Part shown: in pieces, positions 7,099 to 13,899 of the stretch
How the letters are laid out: every line of letters begins with the position of its first letter
Position numbering within the stretch: the stretch's first letter is position 1
Source of the DNA: Desulfurococcales archaeon
Lineage (GTDB): Archaea > Thermoproteota > Thermoprotei_A > Sulfolobales > Acidilobaceae
NCBI GenBank assembly: GCA_027012045.1
Contig: JALUZI010000254.1
Span: forward strand, 1-15,761
DNA length: 15,761 nt
Reading direction: 5' to 3'
Program-made: the position numbers and the translations under genes
The notes under the pieces: generated by a model
What the model was told of the DNA's origin: nothing
Seen by the model: the letters and a program-made list of their open reading frames with translations, nothing else
Database searches by the model: none

Positions 7099-9090
7099 CT
7101 AGTATAGCCTTATTGACTCGAGTAGCCTAGGCGTGTAGATATCTGGTTTCCTGTTTATGATACCTTTCTCTTCTAACTTGGCTGCATCACGGCTCAATAG
7201 GTTTCTGAGCGTCTGTATAGCCGTGGGCTCTCCGTGGTTGAGTATTATGTTACGGGGTTTTGGTTTGAGGAACTTATAGAACATTCTGAGCTCGGATTGA
7301 CTGGCGTGGCCTGAGAAGCCTTCTATACGGTGGACTTCCATTTTGATCTTAATGCTCTTCGCTTTACCCTCTTCTATAAACTGGATCTCCCTGTCGCCCT
7401 CTACGATTCTTCTCCCCAGCGTTCCTGCGGCTTGATAGCTCACGAAGACAAGCGCGTTTTTGTCATCTTCCGCTAGAGCTTTCAAGTACTCGACGCTGGG
7501 TCCTCCCGTGAGCATTCCCGATGTAGCTAGTATAACTGCGCTTTTATCTCCCTGCATCACGCTTTCTCTTTCCTCTTTGTGGCTTACATATACAGTGTTA
7601 TCGCTTATGAACGGGTTTTCACCTTGGTGCAGGATCTTGTTTCGTATCGGTGGGACAAGTAGTTCGGGGTAATTAGTGTATATAGCAGTTACTTCGTACA
7701 CCATACCATCTACGTATACAGGTATCTCGGGCAGTTCCTTCCTTTTCATAGCTTCGTTTAGAACGACAAGTATTTCCTGTCCTCTACCAACGGCCATTAC
7801 AGGTATCAGTACTTTCCCTCCTCTGGCGGCAACTTTCTTAACCACTTCAATAAGCTGCTTCTCGGCTTCTTCCCTTGGTTGCTGTTCCGTCGCACCGTAG
7901 GTTGATTCCATTATGAGGGTCTCTATTCTAGGAAACTCGTGGTTAGCCGGTGGCAGTAATCTAGTGGCGGTGTCTCCCTTTATTTTATAGAACTTCAGGT
8001 CTCCAGTATAGAGTATGTTGTAGAGCCCTTGTCCTATATGTAAATGTACGAGGGACGACCCGAGAATGTGGCCTGCGTTGTGGAACGTTAGTTTAGTGTC
8101 TGGGGCCACATCGGTAACTACATCGTAGTCTACTGTTATGGTCCTAGACAGCATCATGGATATCTCTTTCATGCCGTACAGGGGTTCCTCTCCTTCCTTG
8201 CGGGCTAGCTCGATCAGATCCTTCTGGACGAGAACCATGATGTCCCGGGTGGGCCTGGTAGCGTATACTGGGCCGCGGTATCCATACTTGTATAAAAGTG
8301 GGAGTATTCCCACGTGATCTAAATGTGCATGGCTTATCACAACAGCGTCTAGCTCCTCTATATTGAACTCGGGGGAATCAAGCTTTGGGAATCTCTCGGG
8401 TCCAGTGCCACCTGGGTTGATGCCGGCGTCTAATAAAACCTTGCTTTCCCCGGTGTCGACAAGTATAGCCGATCTTCCCACTTCACAGAAGGCTCCTAGA
8501 CCGATAATTCTTACATGCTGCGTGCCTTTTATCGTGTCCCGGAAGATTCTTTCCCCTATTTCCCTGAAGGCTCTCTTTCTCTCCGAGGAGGATCTTAGCA
8601 TGTGGCCTAGTATGCTGTTGAGAACATTGCTTACAAGCGGGGGTTTCCGGTAGACGACCATTCTCCACCCTGTCTCGGCTAGCACTTTGTTTATGAACTG
8701 TTTGTTCTTGCCGGCCGCTTTACCCGGTTTCTCTGCCCTCACTATTACTTCTCCCAGTACATCGTCAAACTCTATCATACTAGGGTCTATGCCCGCTTCG
8801 GGGTCTATGTTCTTTAGTATGAACGCTTTGGTTTCCTCCGGGGGTTTCCTTATACTGGGGTCTGTTCTGATCACAACTCTCTTCTTCAGCTTTTTGGCTA
8901 GTTCCTTTATGACATCACTGTTCTCAACTATGAACCTTGGATTCTTGATGTATATCGCTATTTCGGGCCCTTCGAACTCCACAGTGCTTATGTCAGCATT
9001 TCCCAGGTACATGTAGATATTTTTCATTAAGAACAATCTCAGCCTTTTACCTGTAAGCTTCTCATTGCTCCGAGCATCACTTGTTACCAA
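7099..9090 (-). CDS. fttA: FttA/aCPSF1: KH-domain beta-CASP ribonuclease, archaeal transcription termination factor
   Basis: This CPSF73-related enzyme cleaves nascent RNA and mediates factor-dependent transcription termination in archaea. The 663-residue protein has N-terminal KH domains (about 30-150) and a metallo-beta-lactamase domain starting near 190 with the metal motif HAHLDH (254-259). It also has an inserted beta-CASP domain and C-terminal metal-binding histidines in SGHASQ (His595) and NHGEP (His619). Domain order and length match full archaeal aCPSF1. The start is TTG at 9090, supported by GAGGTG at 9104-9099 with an 8-nt spacer. It lies 145 nt downstream of the catalytic proteasome beta gene and converges on the PUA-protein gene with a 5-nt gap. 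Confidence 0.97.
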   Translation of the reverse strand: MVTSDARSNEKLTGKRLRLFLMKNIYMYLGNADISTVEFEGPEIAIYIKNPRFIVENSDVIKELAKKLKKRVVIRTDPSIRKPPEETKAFILKNIDPEAGIDPSMIEFDDVLGEVIVRAEKPGKAAGKNKQFINKVLAETGWRMVVYRKPPLVSNVLNSILGHMLRSSSERKRAFREIGERIFRDTIKGTQHVRIIGLGAFCEVGRSAILVDTGESKVLLDAGINPGGTGPERFPKLDSPEFNIEELDAVVISHAHLDHVGILPLLYKYGYRGPVYATRPTRDIMVLVQKDLIELARKEGEEPLYGMKEISMMLSRTITVDYDVVTDVAPDTKLTFHNAGHILGSSLVHLHIGQGLYNILYTGDLKFYKIKGDTATRLLPPANHEFPRIETLIMESTYGATEQQPREEAEKQLIEVVKKVAARGGKVLIPVMAVGRGQEILVVLNEAMKRKELPEIPVYVDGMVYEVTAIYTNYPELLVPPIRNKILHQGENPFISDNTVYVSHKEERESVMQGDKSAVILATSGMLTGGPSVEYLKALAEDDKNALVFVSYQAAGTLGRRIVEGDREIQFIEEGKAKSIKIKMEVHRIEGFSGHASQSELRMFYKFLKPKPRNIILNHGEPTAIQTLRNLLSRDAAKLEEKGIINRKPDIYTPRLLESIRLY

Positions 9091-9098
9091 GACTTGGA

Positions 9099-9104
9099 CA
9101 CCTC
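9099..9104 (-). promoter_or_regulatory. Shine-Dalgarno site for fttA
   Basis: GAGGTG on the minus strand lies 8 nt before the TTG at 9090 and decides that unusual start. Its first G is also the last base of the stop codon of a 12-codon ORF (9142-9104). Confidence 0.7.
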
Positions 9105-9142
9105 TAAGCTCGTGTCAGCGCTTTACCTTGCTTTTTAGGCAT
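9104..9142 (-). CDS. possible 12-residue upstream ORF in the fttA leader
   Basis: ATG at 9142 opens a short frame encoding MPKKQGKALTRA and ends in TAG at 9106-9104, touching the fttA ribosome-binding site. A TATA-like GATATAGC (9170-9163) is about 26 nt upstream of the ATG, so a leaderless transcript could begin at or next to it. No Shine-Dalgarno site precedes it. A 12-codon frame arises easily by chance, so expression is uncertain; the placement and basic composition are the only support. Confidence 0.25.
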   Translation of the reverse strand: MPKKQGKALTRA

Positions 9143-9162
9143 GGTCTTGCAGGAGCATGATG

Positions 9163-9194
9163 CTATATCTAAGGTTTTGTTAGCGGGGTTTAAA
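9163..9194 (-). promoter_or_regulatory. candidate fttA promoter elements
   Basis: Two boxes are visible on the minus strand: TTTAAA (9194-9189, within CTTTTAAACC), which would start RNA near 9165 and give a leader of about 75 nt, and GATATAGC (9170-9163), which would start RNA near 9141. They lie in the 145-bp gap between psmB and fttA, so fttA may have its own promoter in addition to readthrough from psmB. Confidence 0.4.
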
Positions 9195-9235
9195 AGTAAT
9201 TAATATGTTGAAAATCTTCTGGTTGTTTTTATTTC

Positions 9236-9910
9236 CTAGAATTTAATAGTTAACTCTCTACTACCGTCTCTAGTAATTATTAGTACGTCAACACCGTCTC
9301 CAGACGCTGAATCCCTTCTAGTGGCGGCTCTAACAGCTTTCTTGGCCAGCTCAACAGCTTCGTCTATGTTCATGTTCTCGTTGTATCCCTCCTCTAAAAC
9401 ACCGAGGGCTATGGGCGATCCGGAGCCCGTGGATGTGAAGGTGTCTTCCTCTAGTATACTACCATACCAGTCTAGTGTGTAAAGCCTAGGCGAGTCATCG
9501 TATCCTCCGACGATCAGTTGTACTATGTATGGGAACCATTTAGAGGAGAACAGAATTCTGGCCAGCAGATTCGCGTAGTTCCGCACCCTTGGTTTTACCT
9601 TGGAGCTTATACTATAGTACTCCATTTCAGCTTTGACCGTGTCGGCAAGTGACTGAGCGTCAGCCACTACTCCTGCTATCGTCATTGCGACATTATCCGT
9701 TATTTTCACTATTTTCTTAACGGTACGACTTGCAATTAGGTGACCGGCAGTTGCACGCTTATCAGCTGCTAGTACAACGCCTTCCCTAACTTTTACTCCT
9801 ACAGTGGTCGTGCCATGGAACGGCTCAGGCGTCCTCGCAGTGTCCCTATATATGCTATTATTCCATGCCTCGAGCAAACTCATCCCCAGGGTAGAGGAAT
9901 AGGGTAGCAA
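9236..9910 (-). CDS. psmB: proteasome beta subunit, catalytic type (Thr1)
   Basis: This is the active N-terminal nucleophile protease subunit of the 20S proteasome. After a prosegment ending in FHG, the mature N-terminus is TTTVGV. Thr1, Asp17 (AADKR), Arg19 and Lys33 are all present, as are GSGSP and RDSASGDG later on. The frame opens at TTG 9910 (33-residue prosegment); ATG at 9883 would give 24 residues. A TATA-like box centred near 9940 would start RNA near 9914, favouring TTG as an almost leaderless start, but the ATG cannot be excluded. The protein is a clear paralogue of the Ser1 subunit at 4173-4763. It lies upstream of fttA on the same strand and is divergent from egsA. Confidence 0.96.
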   Translation of the reverse strand: MLPYSSTLGMSLLEAWNNSIYRDTARTPEPFHGTTTVGVKVREGVVLAADKRATAGHLIASRTVKKIVKITDNVAMTIAGVVADAQSLADTVKAEMEYYSISSKVKPRVRNYANLLARILFSSKWFPYIVQLIVGGYDDSPRLYTLDWYGSILEEDTFTSTGSGSPIALGVLEEGYNENMNIDEAVELAKKAVRAATRRDSASGDGVDVLIITRDGSRELTIKF

Positions 9911-9934
9911 CTTGTAATTAAAGGTTCGCCATTA

Positions 9935-9944
9935 CAAATATAGG
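9935..9944. promoter_or_regulatory. TATA-like box between divergent psmB and egsA
   Basis: CAAATATAGG on the plus strand (CCTATATTTG on the minus) is centred about 30 nt from the TTG of psmB and 28 nt from the upstream TTG of egsA. That is the expected distance for leaderless starts in both directions. AT-rich stretches nearby offer weaker alternatives. Confidence 0.4.
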
Positions 9945-9985
9945 AGTGGTGTTTAACTCTAAATTACTTGGTTCTATGTGAGTCA

Positions 9986-11053
9986 ATGGTGGAAGTATTG
10001 GACGAGCATTATTTCTCGCTACCGAGAAACCTCGTCGTGGGGAACGGGATAATAGACAAAGTTGGTACATACTTTTCAAGACTATGGAGTGATGGAACAT
10101 CCATCCTAGTGATTACCGGCCCCCACGTATACACGAAGGTCTACCCTAGAGTTAAAGAAAGTTTGGAGGACTCGGGTTTCAACGTTGACTACATGACTGT
10201 TGATAAACCAACAGTTGAGATAGCAGATAGGGCTGTAACGGTAATCCTGGAAGGAAACTATGATGTTGTAGCCGGATTGGGCGGTGGTAAATCAATAGAC
10301 GTTGCTAAGTACGCGTCGTTTAAGACGTCAAAGGAGTTTGTAAGCATACCTACAGCTGCTTCACACGACGGTATAACATCCCCGTTTGCCAGTCTAAAGG
10401 GATTCGAGAAGCCTATATCTGTTAGGGCAAGTGTTCCACAGCTAATATTGCTGGATGCGGAACTTATAGCCAACTCTCCTAGGAGACTGTTACGATCCGG
10501 GGTAGGCGATATACTCGGTAAGTGGACAGCCGTCCTCGATTGGAGGCTTGCCCACAGGCTTAAAGGAGAATACTATGGCGCGTATGCTGCTTCACTGGCA
10601 CTTATGTCGGCCAAGCATGTCATAAACAACTCTGATGAGATAGCCACACTGACACCTGAAGGCACGAGAATCCTGTTAGAGGCCCTTGTGAGTAGCGGTG
10701 TCGCTATGTGTATAGCAGGGTCATCCAGACCTGCAAGCGGGTCAGAGCACTTGTTTAGCCATGCACTCGACATTATAGCTAAGACACCGGCTTTGCACGG
10801 TGAACAAGTGGCGTTGGGAACTATTATGATGCTATACCTGCACGGTAGGAATTGGATTAGAGCCAAAAGAGTCATGCAGAGAGTAGGCCTTCCGACCCGC
10901 GCCAAAGATCTCGGGATAAGTGATGTAGAGGTGATAAAGGCTCTGACTATTGCTCACAAAATAAGACCCGAGAGGTATACGATTCTCGGAGAGAAAGGGT
11001 TAACTTGGGATGCAGCAGAGGCATTAGCTAGGAAAACAGGTGTTATTGACTAG
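9986..11053 (+). CDS. egsA: sn-glycerol-1-phosphate dehydrogenase
   Basis: The enzyme reduces dihydroxyacetone phosphate with NAD(P)H to sn-glycerol-1-phosphate, the stereospecific first step to archaeal membrane lipids. The protein has about 355 residues. The Rossmann-like half carries GLGGGKSIDVAK, the NAD(P)-binding signature. The helical half holds zinc-ligand candidates: Asp in SGVGDILGK, His in ASGSEHLFSH, and His in ALHGEQ. The pattern matches the archaeal G1PDH/AraM family and not bacterial glycerol dehydrogenase. I chose ATG 9986 because MVEVLDEHYFSLPRN aligns with the usual N-terminus; TTG at 9968 is a possible upstream start (361 residues). Its 3' end overlaps the convergent FKBP gene by 11 nt. 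Confidence 0.95.
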   Translation: MVEVLDEHYFSLPRNLVVGNGIIDKVGTYFSRLWSDGTSILVITGPHVYTKVYPRVKESLEDSGFNVDYMTVDKPTVEIADRAVTVILEGNYDVVAGLGGGKSIDVAKYASFKTSKEFVSIPTAASHDGITSPFASLKGFEKPISVRASVPQLILLDAELIANSPRRLLRSGVGDILGKWTAVLDWRLAHRLKGEYYGAYAASLALMSAKHVINNSDEIATLTPEGTRILLEALVSSGVAMCIAGSSRPASGSEHLFSHALDIIAKTPALHGEQVALGTIMMLYLHGRNWIRAKRVMQRVGLPTRAKDLGISDVEVIKALTIAHKIRPERYTILGEKGLTWDAAEALARKTGVID

Positions 11054-11777
11054 CCTCTTCTTGGCCGGCTTCCTCTTCCCCACTCTTCTTCTCCGGAGTC
11101 TCGTATTCTATGGTTACTTTGAAGGTTAACTTACTAGTGTCAGGTATGTACTTCTTTATCTCCGCACCGAGGATCTTAATGTACAACGGTATGTCCTTTA
11201 TGTTGAGGGCTGACGGTTTCAGTCCAACTGTTATCTCTCCATTGTTAACCTCTACCTCTACATCCTCGGGATTGATCCCGAGCCTCCTCGACACTAGGAA
11301 TTTGACTTTCTTCTCAGCAGTATCAGCTTTGTCAAGTATTTCTATCTCGTATACTAGTGTCTTCCCAGCAAGGGGGTGGTTAAAGTCTACCTCTACTATT
11401 CTATCGGTTACTCTTGTTATAACGCCTATCTCATTGTTTATCTCCACGATCTTACCGGGTTCAGGTCTTACTCCAGCTTTAAGGAACTTCCTTACCGGGT
11501 ATTTCTTGATCTTACTAGGATCCTTGGGGCCATAAGCTTCTTCCGGCGGTATTTCGACGGTTCTCTTTTCCCCGACATCCATTTCTCTGAGAGCTTTGTA
11601 GAATCCTTTTACAAGGAGATTTTCCTCCACGACTATCGGTTTTGGACCATAGTACTCGTCTTCACTGTATTTGCCCTCCTTCCTTGCTATCTCCTCGTTT
11701 GTTGTCTCGATAAGATTACCCTCTTTGTCCCTTATCGTGTATGATACGAGTATTATGTCTCCATCGTTCACAGGCAT
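11043..11777 (-). CDS. long FKBP-type peptidyl-prolyl cis-trans isomerase
   Basis: The protein is a folding helper that isomerises Xaa-Pro bonds. It resembles the long archaeal FKBPs (SlyD-like). The first roughly 155 residues form the FKBP domain, including VKGFYKALREMDVGEKRTVEIPPEEAYGP and the VDFNHPLAGKTLVYEIEI strand, with an insert-in-flap segment between them. An additional C-terminal domain of about 75 residues follows, then an acidic tail rich in Glu (KKSGEEEAGQEEASQ). I start it at ATG 11777 (244 residues) because GGAGGG lies 7 nt upstream and MPVNDGDIILVSY is the usual family N-terminus. An ATG at 11813 in the same frame would force a 32-nt overlap with the NIP7 gene. It is the last gene of the NSUN-NIP7-FKBP unit. 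Confidence 0.93.
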   Translation of the reverse strand: MPVNDGDIILVSYTIRDKEGNLIETTNEEIARKEGKYSEDEYYGPKPIVVEENLLVKGFYKALREMDVGEKRTVEIPPEEAYGPKDPSKIKKYPVRKFLKAGVRPEPGKIVEINNEIGVITRVTDRIVEVDFNHPLAGKTLVYEIEILDKADTAEKKVKFLVSRRLGINPEDVEVEVNNGEITVGLKPSALNIKDIPLYIKILGAEIKKYIPDTSKLTFKVTIEYETPEKKSGEEEAGQEEASQ

Positions 11778-11781
11778 CTCT

Positions 11782-12327
11782 CTACCCTCCTGCTCTAACG
11801 TACCATCCAACATCCTTAATGTTCTCTATTAAAAGTTCTTTTCCATTTTTCCTTCTTAGAAACCCCCAGCCCAAGGGTTCCCCGCGGGTATTTGTCACTA
11901 TTGTTAACCCAAACTCCGTGTTTGTTTGAACTATATTGCCGTGGAAGACATCTTTTCCGTAGAGAAAGATTTTTTCGCCAGCTTCGCTTATTACTGTGTG
12001 CCTGTATTCCGCGGGGTTGCACTTCATCCATATGTGTTTCGCTAGATCCAGTGAGGGTTCGACCTTTTGGTTCCTCCATATGGTTGCCGTGTAAAGCCCT
12101 GCTGAATACGGGTTGATTCCATGGTATGATAACTGTTTAACTCTCGTCAGTAAGCTTTCATTAATACTATAAACATCTATGTGTGAACCTCCGTACTGCC
12201 CGTAGAGCTTTCCTGGTAGTAGCTTGTCTACTTTGCATTTGACAACTTCGACTATCATCGAAGTTACCGCTTTTCGATCCTCGGGTTTTAGAGGTTTTAG
12301 CTTTAGCATTTTCTTCTTAGCTTGCAT
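11782..12327 (-). CDS. NIP7-like PUA-domain ribosome biogenesis protein
   Basis: This is the archaeal homologue of eukaryotic NIP7, a large-subunit assembly factor that binds pre-rRNA through a C-terminal PUA domain. The 181-residue protein has an N-terminal alpha/beta domain with LKPLKPEDRKAV near the start and SYHGINPYSAGLY in the middle. The PUA domain (about 95-175) carries YGKDVFHGNIV and TNTRGEPLGWGFLRR, diagnostic of this family. The start at ATG 12327 has GAGGG about 9 nt upstream and overlaps the end of the methyltransferase gene by 25 nt; ATG 12309 is a less supported alternative. Its neighbours, an RNA m5C methyltransferase and a folding enzyme, fit a ribosome-assembly unit. Confidence 0.9.
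   Translation of the reverse strand: MQAKKKMLKLKPLKPEDRKAVTSMIVEVVKCKVDKLLPGKLYGQYGGSHIDVYSINESLLTRVKQLSYHGINPYSAGLYTATIWRNQKVEPSLDLAKHIWMKCNPAEYRHTVISEAGEKIFLYGKDVFHGNIVQTNTEFGLTIVTNTRGEPLGWGFLRRKNGKELLIENIKDVGWYVRAGG
11785..11790 (-). promoter_or_regulatory. Shine-Dalgarno site for the FKBP gene inside the NIP7 C-terminus
   Basis: GGAGGG on the minus strand encodes the final Gly-Gly of the NIP7 homologue, directly before its TAG, and sits 7 nt before ATG 11777. It decides the FKBP start and implies translational coupling. Confidence 0.75.
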
Positions 12328-13289
12328 ATGAAGAATCCCTCTGTGTTAAGCTGGTGTGGCAGTATACGTCTACACCGTTCGAGCCTAGGATCGAACTCTA
12401 CGCCCGAGTAGCTTGTTAAACCTCTCGATCCCGGTGCTTCAGTATCCACCGGTTCTAGACAAGGGTTATGCTCTAATGCTTTTGTTAGAACATACTCGTT
12501 TTCCTCTACTCCGATGGTACATGTAGAATATACCATTACCCCGTCTTCTCGGATAAGCCTGCTCAGGTGGGAGACCATCCTTATCTGAAGAGATGAGAGG
12601 TATTTCAAGTCTTCAATTGTACGGGACTTCTTCCGGCTGGGGTCTTTTCTAATGATTCCTTCCCCACTGCAAGGAGCGTCTAGCAGTATCTTATCGAACT
12701 GGTATTCAGTAGGTAGTTTAAGATTGTCCATCCTTATTATAATGTGATTGTTGAAACCCATCCTTGACAGGTGGCTTCTCAGTGATTTTATTCTTTCCCT
12801 GTTCTTGTCAATAGCGAGGAGGTGTGCCTTATCCTTGGTGTGTTGGAGTATTTGCGTGGACTTGCCTCCGGGAGCAGCCGCTGCGTCTAACACGTCTTCA
12901 CCCGGCCTAGGGTCTAGTATTTCGACGGGAATCATTGACGCGGGTCCTTGTATATAGTAGTATCCTAGCATGTATTCATGGAGGTATCCGATTTTATCAC
13001 TGCCTCTTTCGACGTAGTAGCCGTGTCTGGTGAACGGGATTTTCCGTAGGATAACGCCTTTCTCCCCGAGTCTCTCTTTAAGTTCGCCGCACTTTATGAG
13101 GTAGTCGTTGCACCTGATTGACTTTTTCAGAGGTTTCTCATTTGCTTCGAGAAGAAGATATACCTCTTCCTCCGGCAGCATTCTGAGGTATCTCTCAACG
13201 ATCCATGGACTGTACCCGTATTTGTGAGCTAGCTCTACCGCTTTATCCGTTGGTTTTACCGCGAAAATCTTCTCTTCTATGCCGCCCAC
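12303..13289 (-). CDS. NSUN/RsmB-type RNA (cytosine-C5) methyltransferase
   Basis: This SAM-dependent enzyme makes m5C in rRNA or tRNA. The 328-residue protein has an N-terminal RNA-binding region (about 1-115; KSIRCNDYL resembles the family RxN segment) and a Rossmann methyltransferase core. Seen motifs: DAAAAPGGKSTQ (135-146, SAM binding), LLDAPCSGEG with Cys207 (the release cysteine in this family), and VYSTCTIGVEENE with Cys257 (the nucleophile). Both cysteines of the two-cysteine mechanism are present. Whether it targets rRNA or tRNA is unknown. The GTG at 13289 lies about 46 nt from the shared TATA-like box near 13335. It is the first gene of the NSUN-NIP7-FKBP operon and divergent from nadM. 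Confidence 0.94.
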   Translation of the reverse strand: MGGIEEKIFAVKPTDKAVELAHKYGYSPWIVERYLRMLPEEEVYLLLEANEKPLKKSIRCNDYLIKCGELKERLGEKGVILRKIPFTRHGYYVERGSDKIGYLHEYMLGYYYIQGPASMIPVEILDPRPGEDVLDAAAAPGGKSTQILQHTKDKAHLLAIDKNRERIKSLRSHLSRMGFNNHIIIRMDNLKLPTEYQFDKILLDAPCSGEGIIRKDPSRKKSRTIEDLKYLSSLQIRMVSHLSRLIREDGVMVYSTCTIGVEENEYVLTKALEHNPCLEPVDTEAPGSRGLTSYSGVEFDPRLERCRRILPHQLNTEGFFICKLRRKC

Positions 13290-13327
13290 CTTTATTTACC
13301 TGTACCACAGTCAATTCGAGCCATGTC

Positions 13328-13340
13328 ATTTAATATAAGC
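13328..13340. promoter_or_regulatory. TATA box between divergent NSUN operon and nadM
   Basis: ATTTAATATAAGC on the plus strand is centred about 31 nt before the nadM GTG (leaderless spacing). The reverse strand, CTTATATTAAAT, lies about 46 nt before the methyltransferase GTG. It is the only strong AT box in the 76-bp gap. Confidence 0.55.
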
Positions 13341-13365
13341 TGGGTTTCAACTCAAAATTGTTTGG

Positions 13366-13899
13366 GTGTATGTGGTGAAGAGAGGGGTTTTCCCAGGTAG
13401 GTTCCAGCCTCCTCACTATGGTCATGTTAAAGCGATTAAGTGGGCTCTCGACAAGGTTGTCGATGAACTCATAGTTATCATTGGCTCTGCACAGGAGAGC
13501 TTTACTCTAAAAAACCCTTTGACGGCAGGTGAACGGTTCTACCTGTTGGATAAACTGCTTAGGTCCGAGGCTAGTAATTACTTGCATAGAATTAGGATAG
13601 TCCCAGTTATGGATATAAACAGTAACAAGCAGTGGGTTAGATACCTCGAAATGCTGCTTCCACCGTTCCATGCGGTTGTATCGGGTAATCCTCTGGTCCA
13701 GATCTTATTCGAGGACAGCGGCTATGAAGTGTTCAGCCCCCCCATGTTCAGTAGATCTAAGTGTAGCGGGACCAGGATTAGGAGAACCGTTATCGAGGGG
13801 GGTGTCTGGGAGGAGTGTGTTCCGGAGATTATTCTAGACGATTTACTGGAGATAGGCTTTGCCGAGAGGTTGAAGAGGCTCTCGAGGGGCGATGAGTGA
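13366..13899 (+). CDS. nadM: archaeal nicotinamide-nucleotide adenylyltransferase
   Basis: NadM joins NMN and ATP to form NAD and PPi. The 177-residue protein matches the archaeal family in length and motifs: GRFQPPHYGH (11-20, with the HxGH nucleotide-binding histidines 17 and 20), GSAQESFTLKNPLTAGER (40-57), and SGTRIRR (134-140) at the second nucleotide-binding loop. The start is GTG at 13366, at leaderless distance from the TATA box near 13335; in-frame GTGs at 13372 and 13375 are possible but less well spaced. Its TGA overlaps the rtcA ATG by one base. It shares the HxGH fold with the RibL-like gene at 2747-3466 but belongs to a different family. Confidence 0.95.
   Translation: MYVVKRGVFPGRFQPPHYGHVKAIKWALDKVVDELIVIIGSAQESFTLKNPLTAGERFYLLDKLLRSEASNYLHRIRIVPVMDINSNKQWVRYLEMLLPPFHAVVSGNPLVQILFEDSGYEVFSPPMFSRSKCSGTRIRRTVIEGGVWEECVPEIILDDLLEIGFAERLKRLSRGDE

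Noticed and set aside
9143..9160. ATGATGC near 9155 as a C-box of a small RNA
   Set aside because: It lacks the final A of the consensus and no D box follows in the gap.
11778..11813. ATG at 11813 as the FKBP start
   Set aside because: It would overlap NIP7 by 32 nt and add 12 residues not typical of the family; ATG 11777 has a well-spaced GGAGGG.
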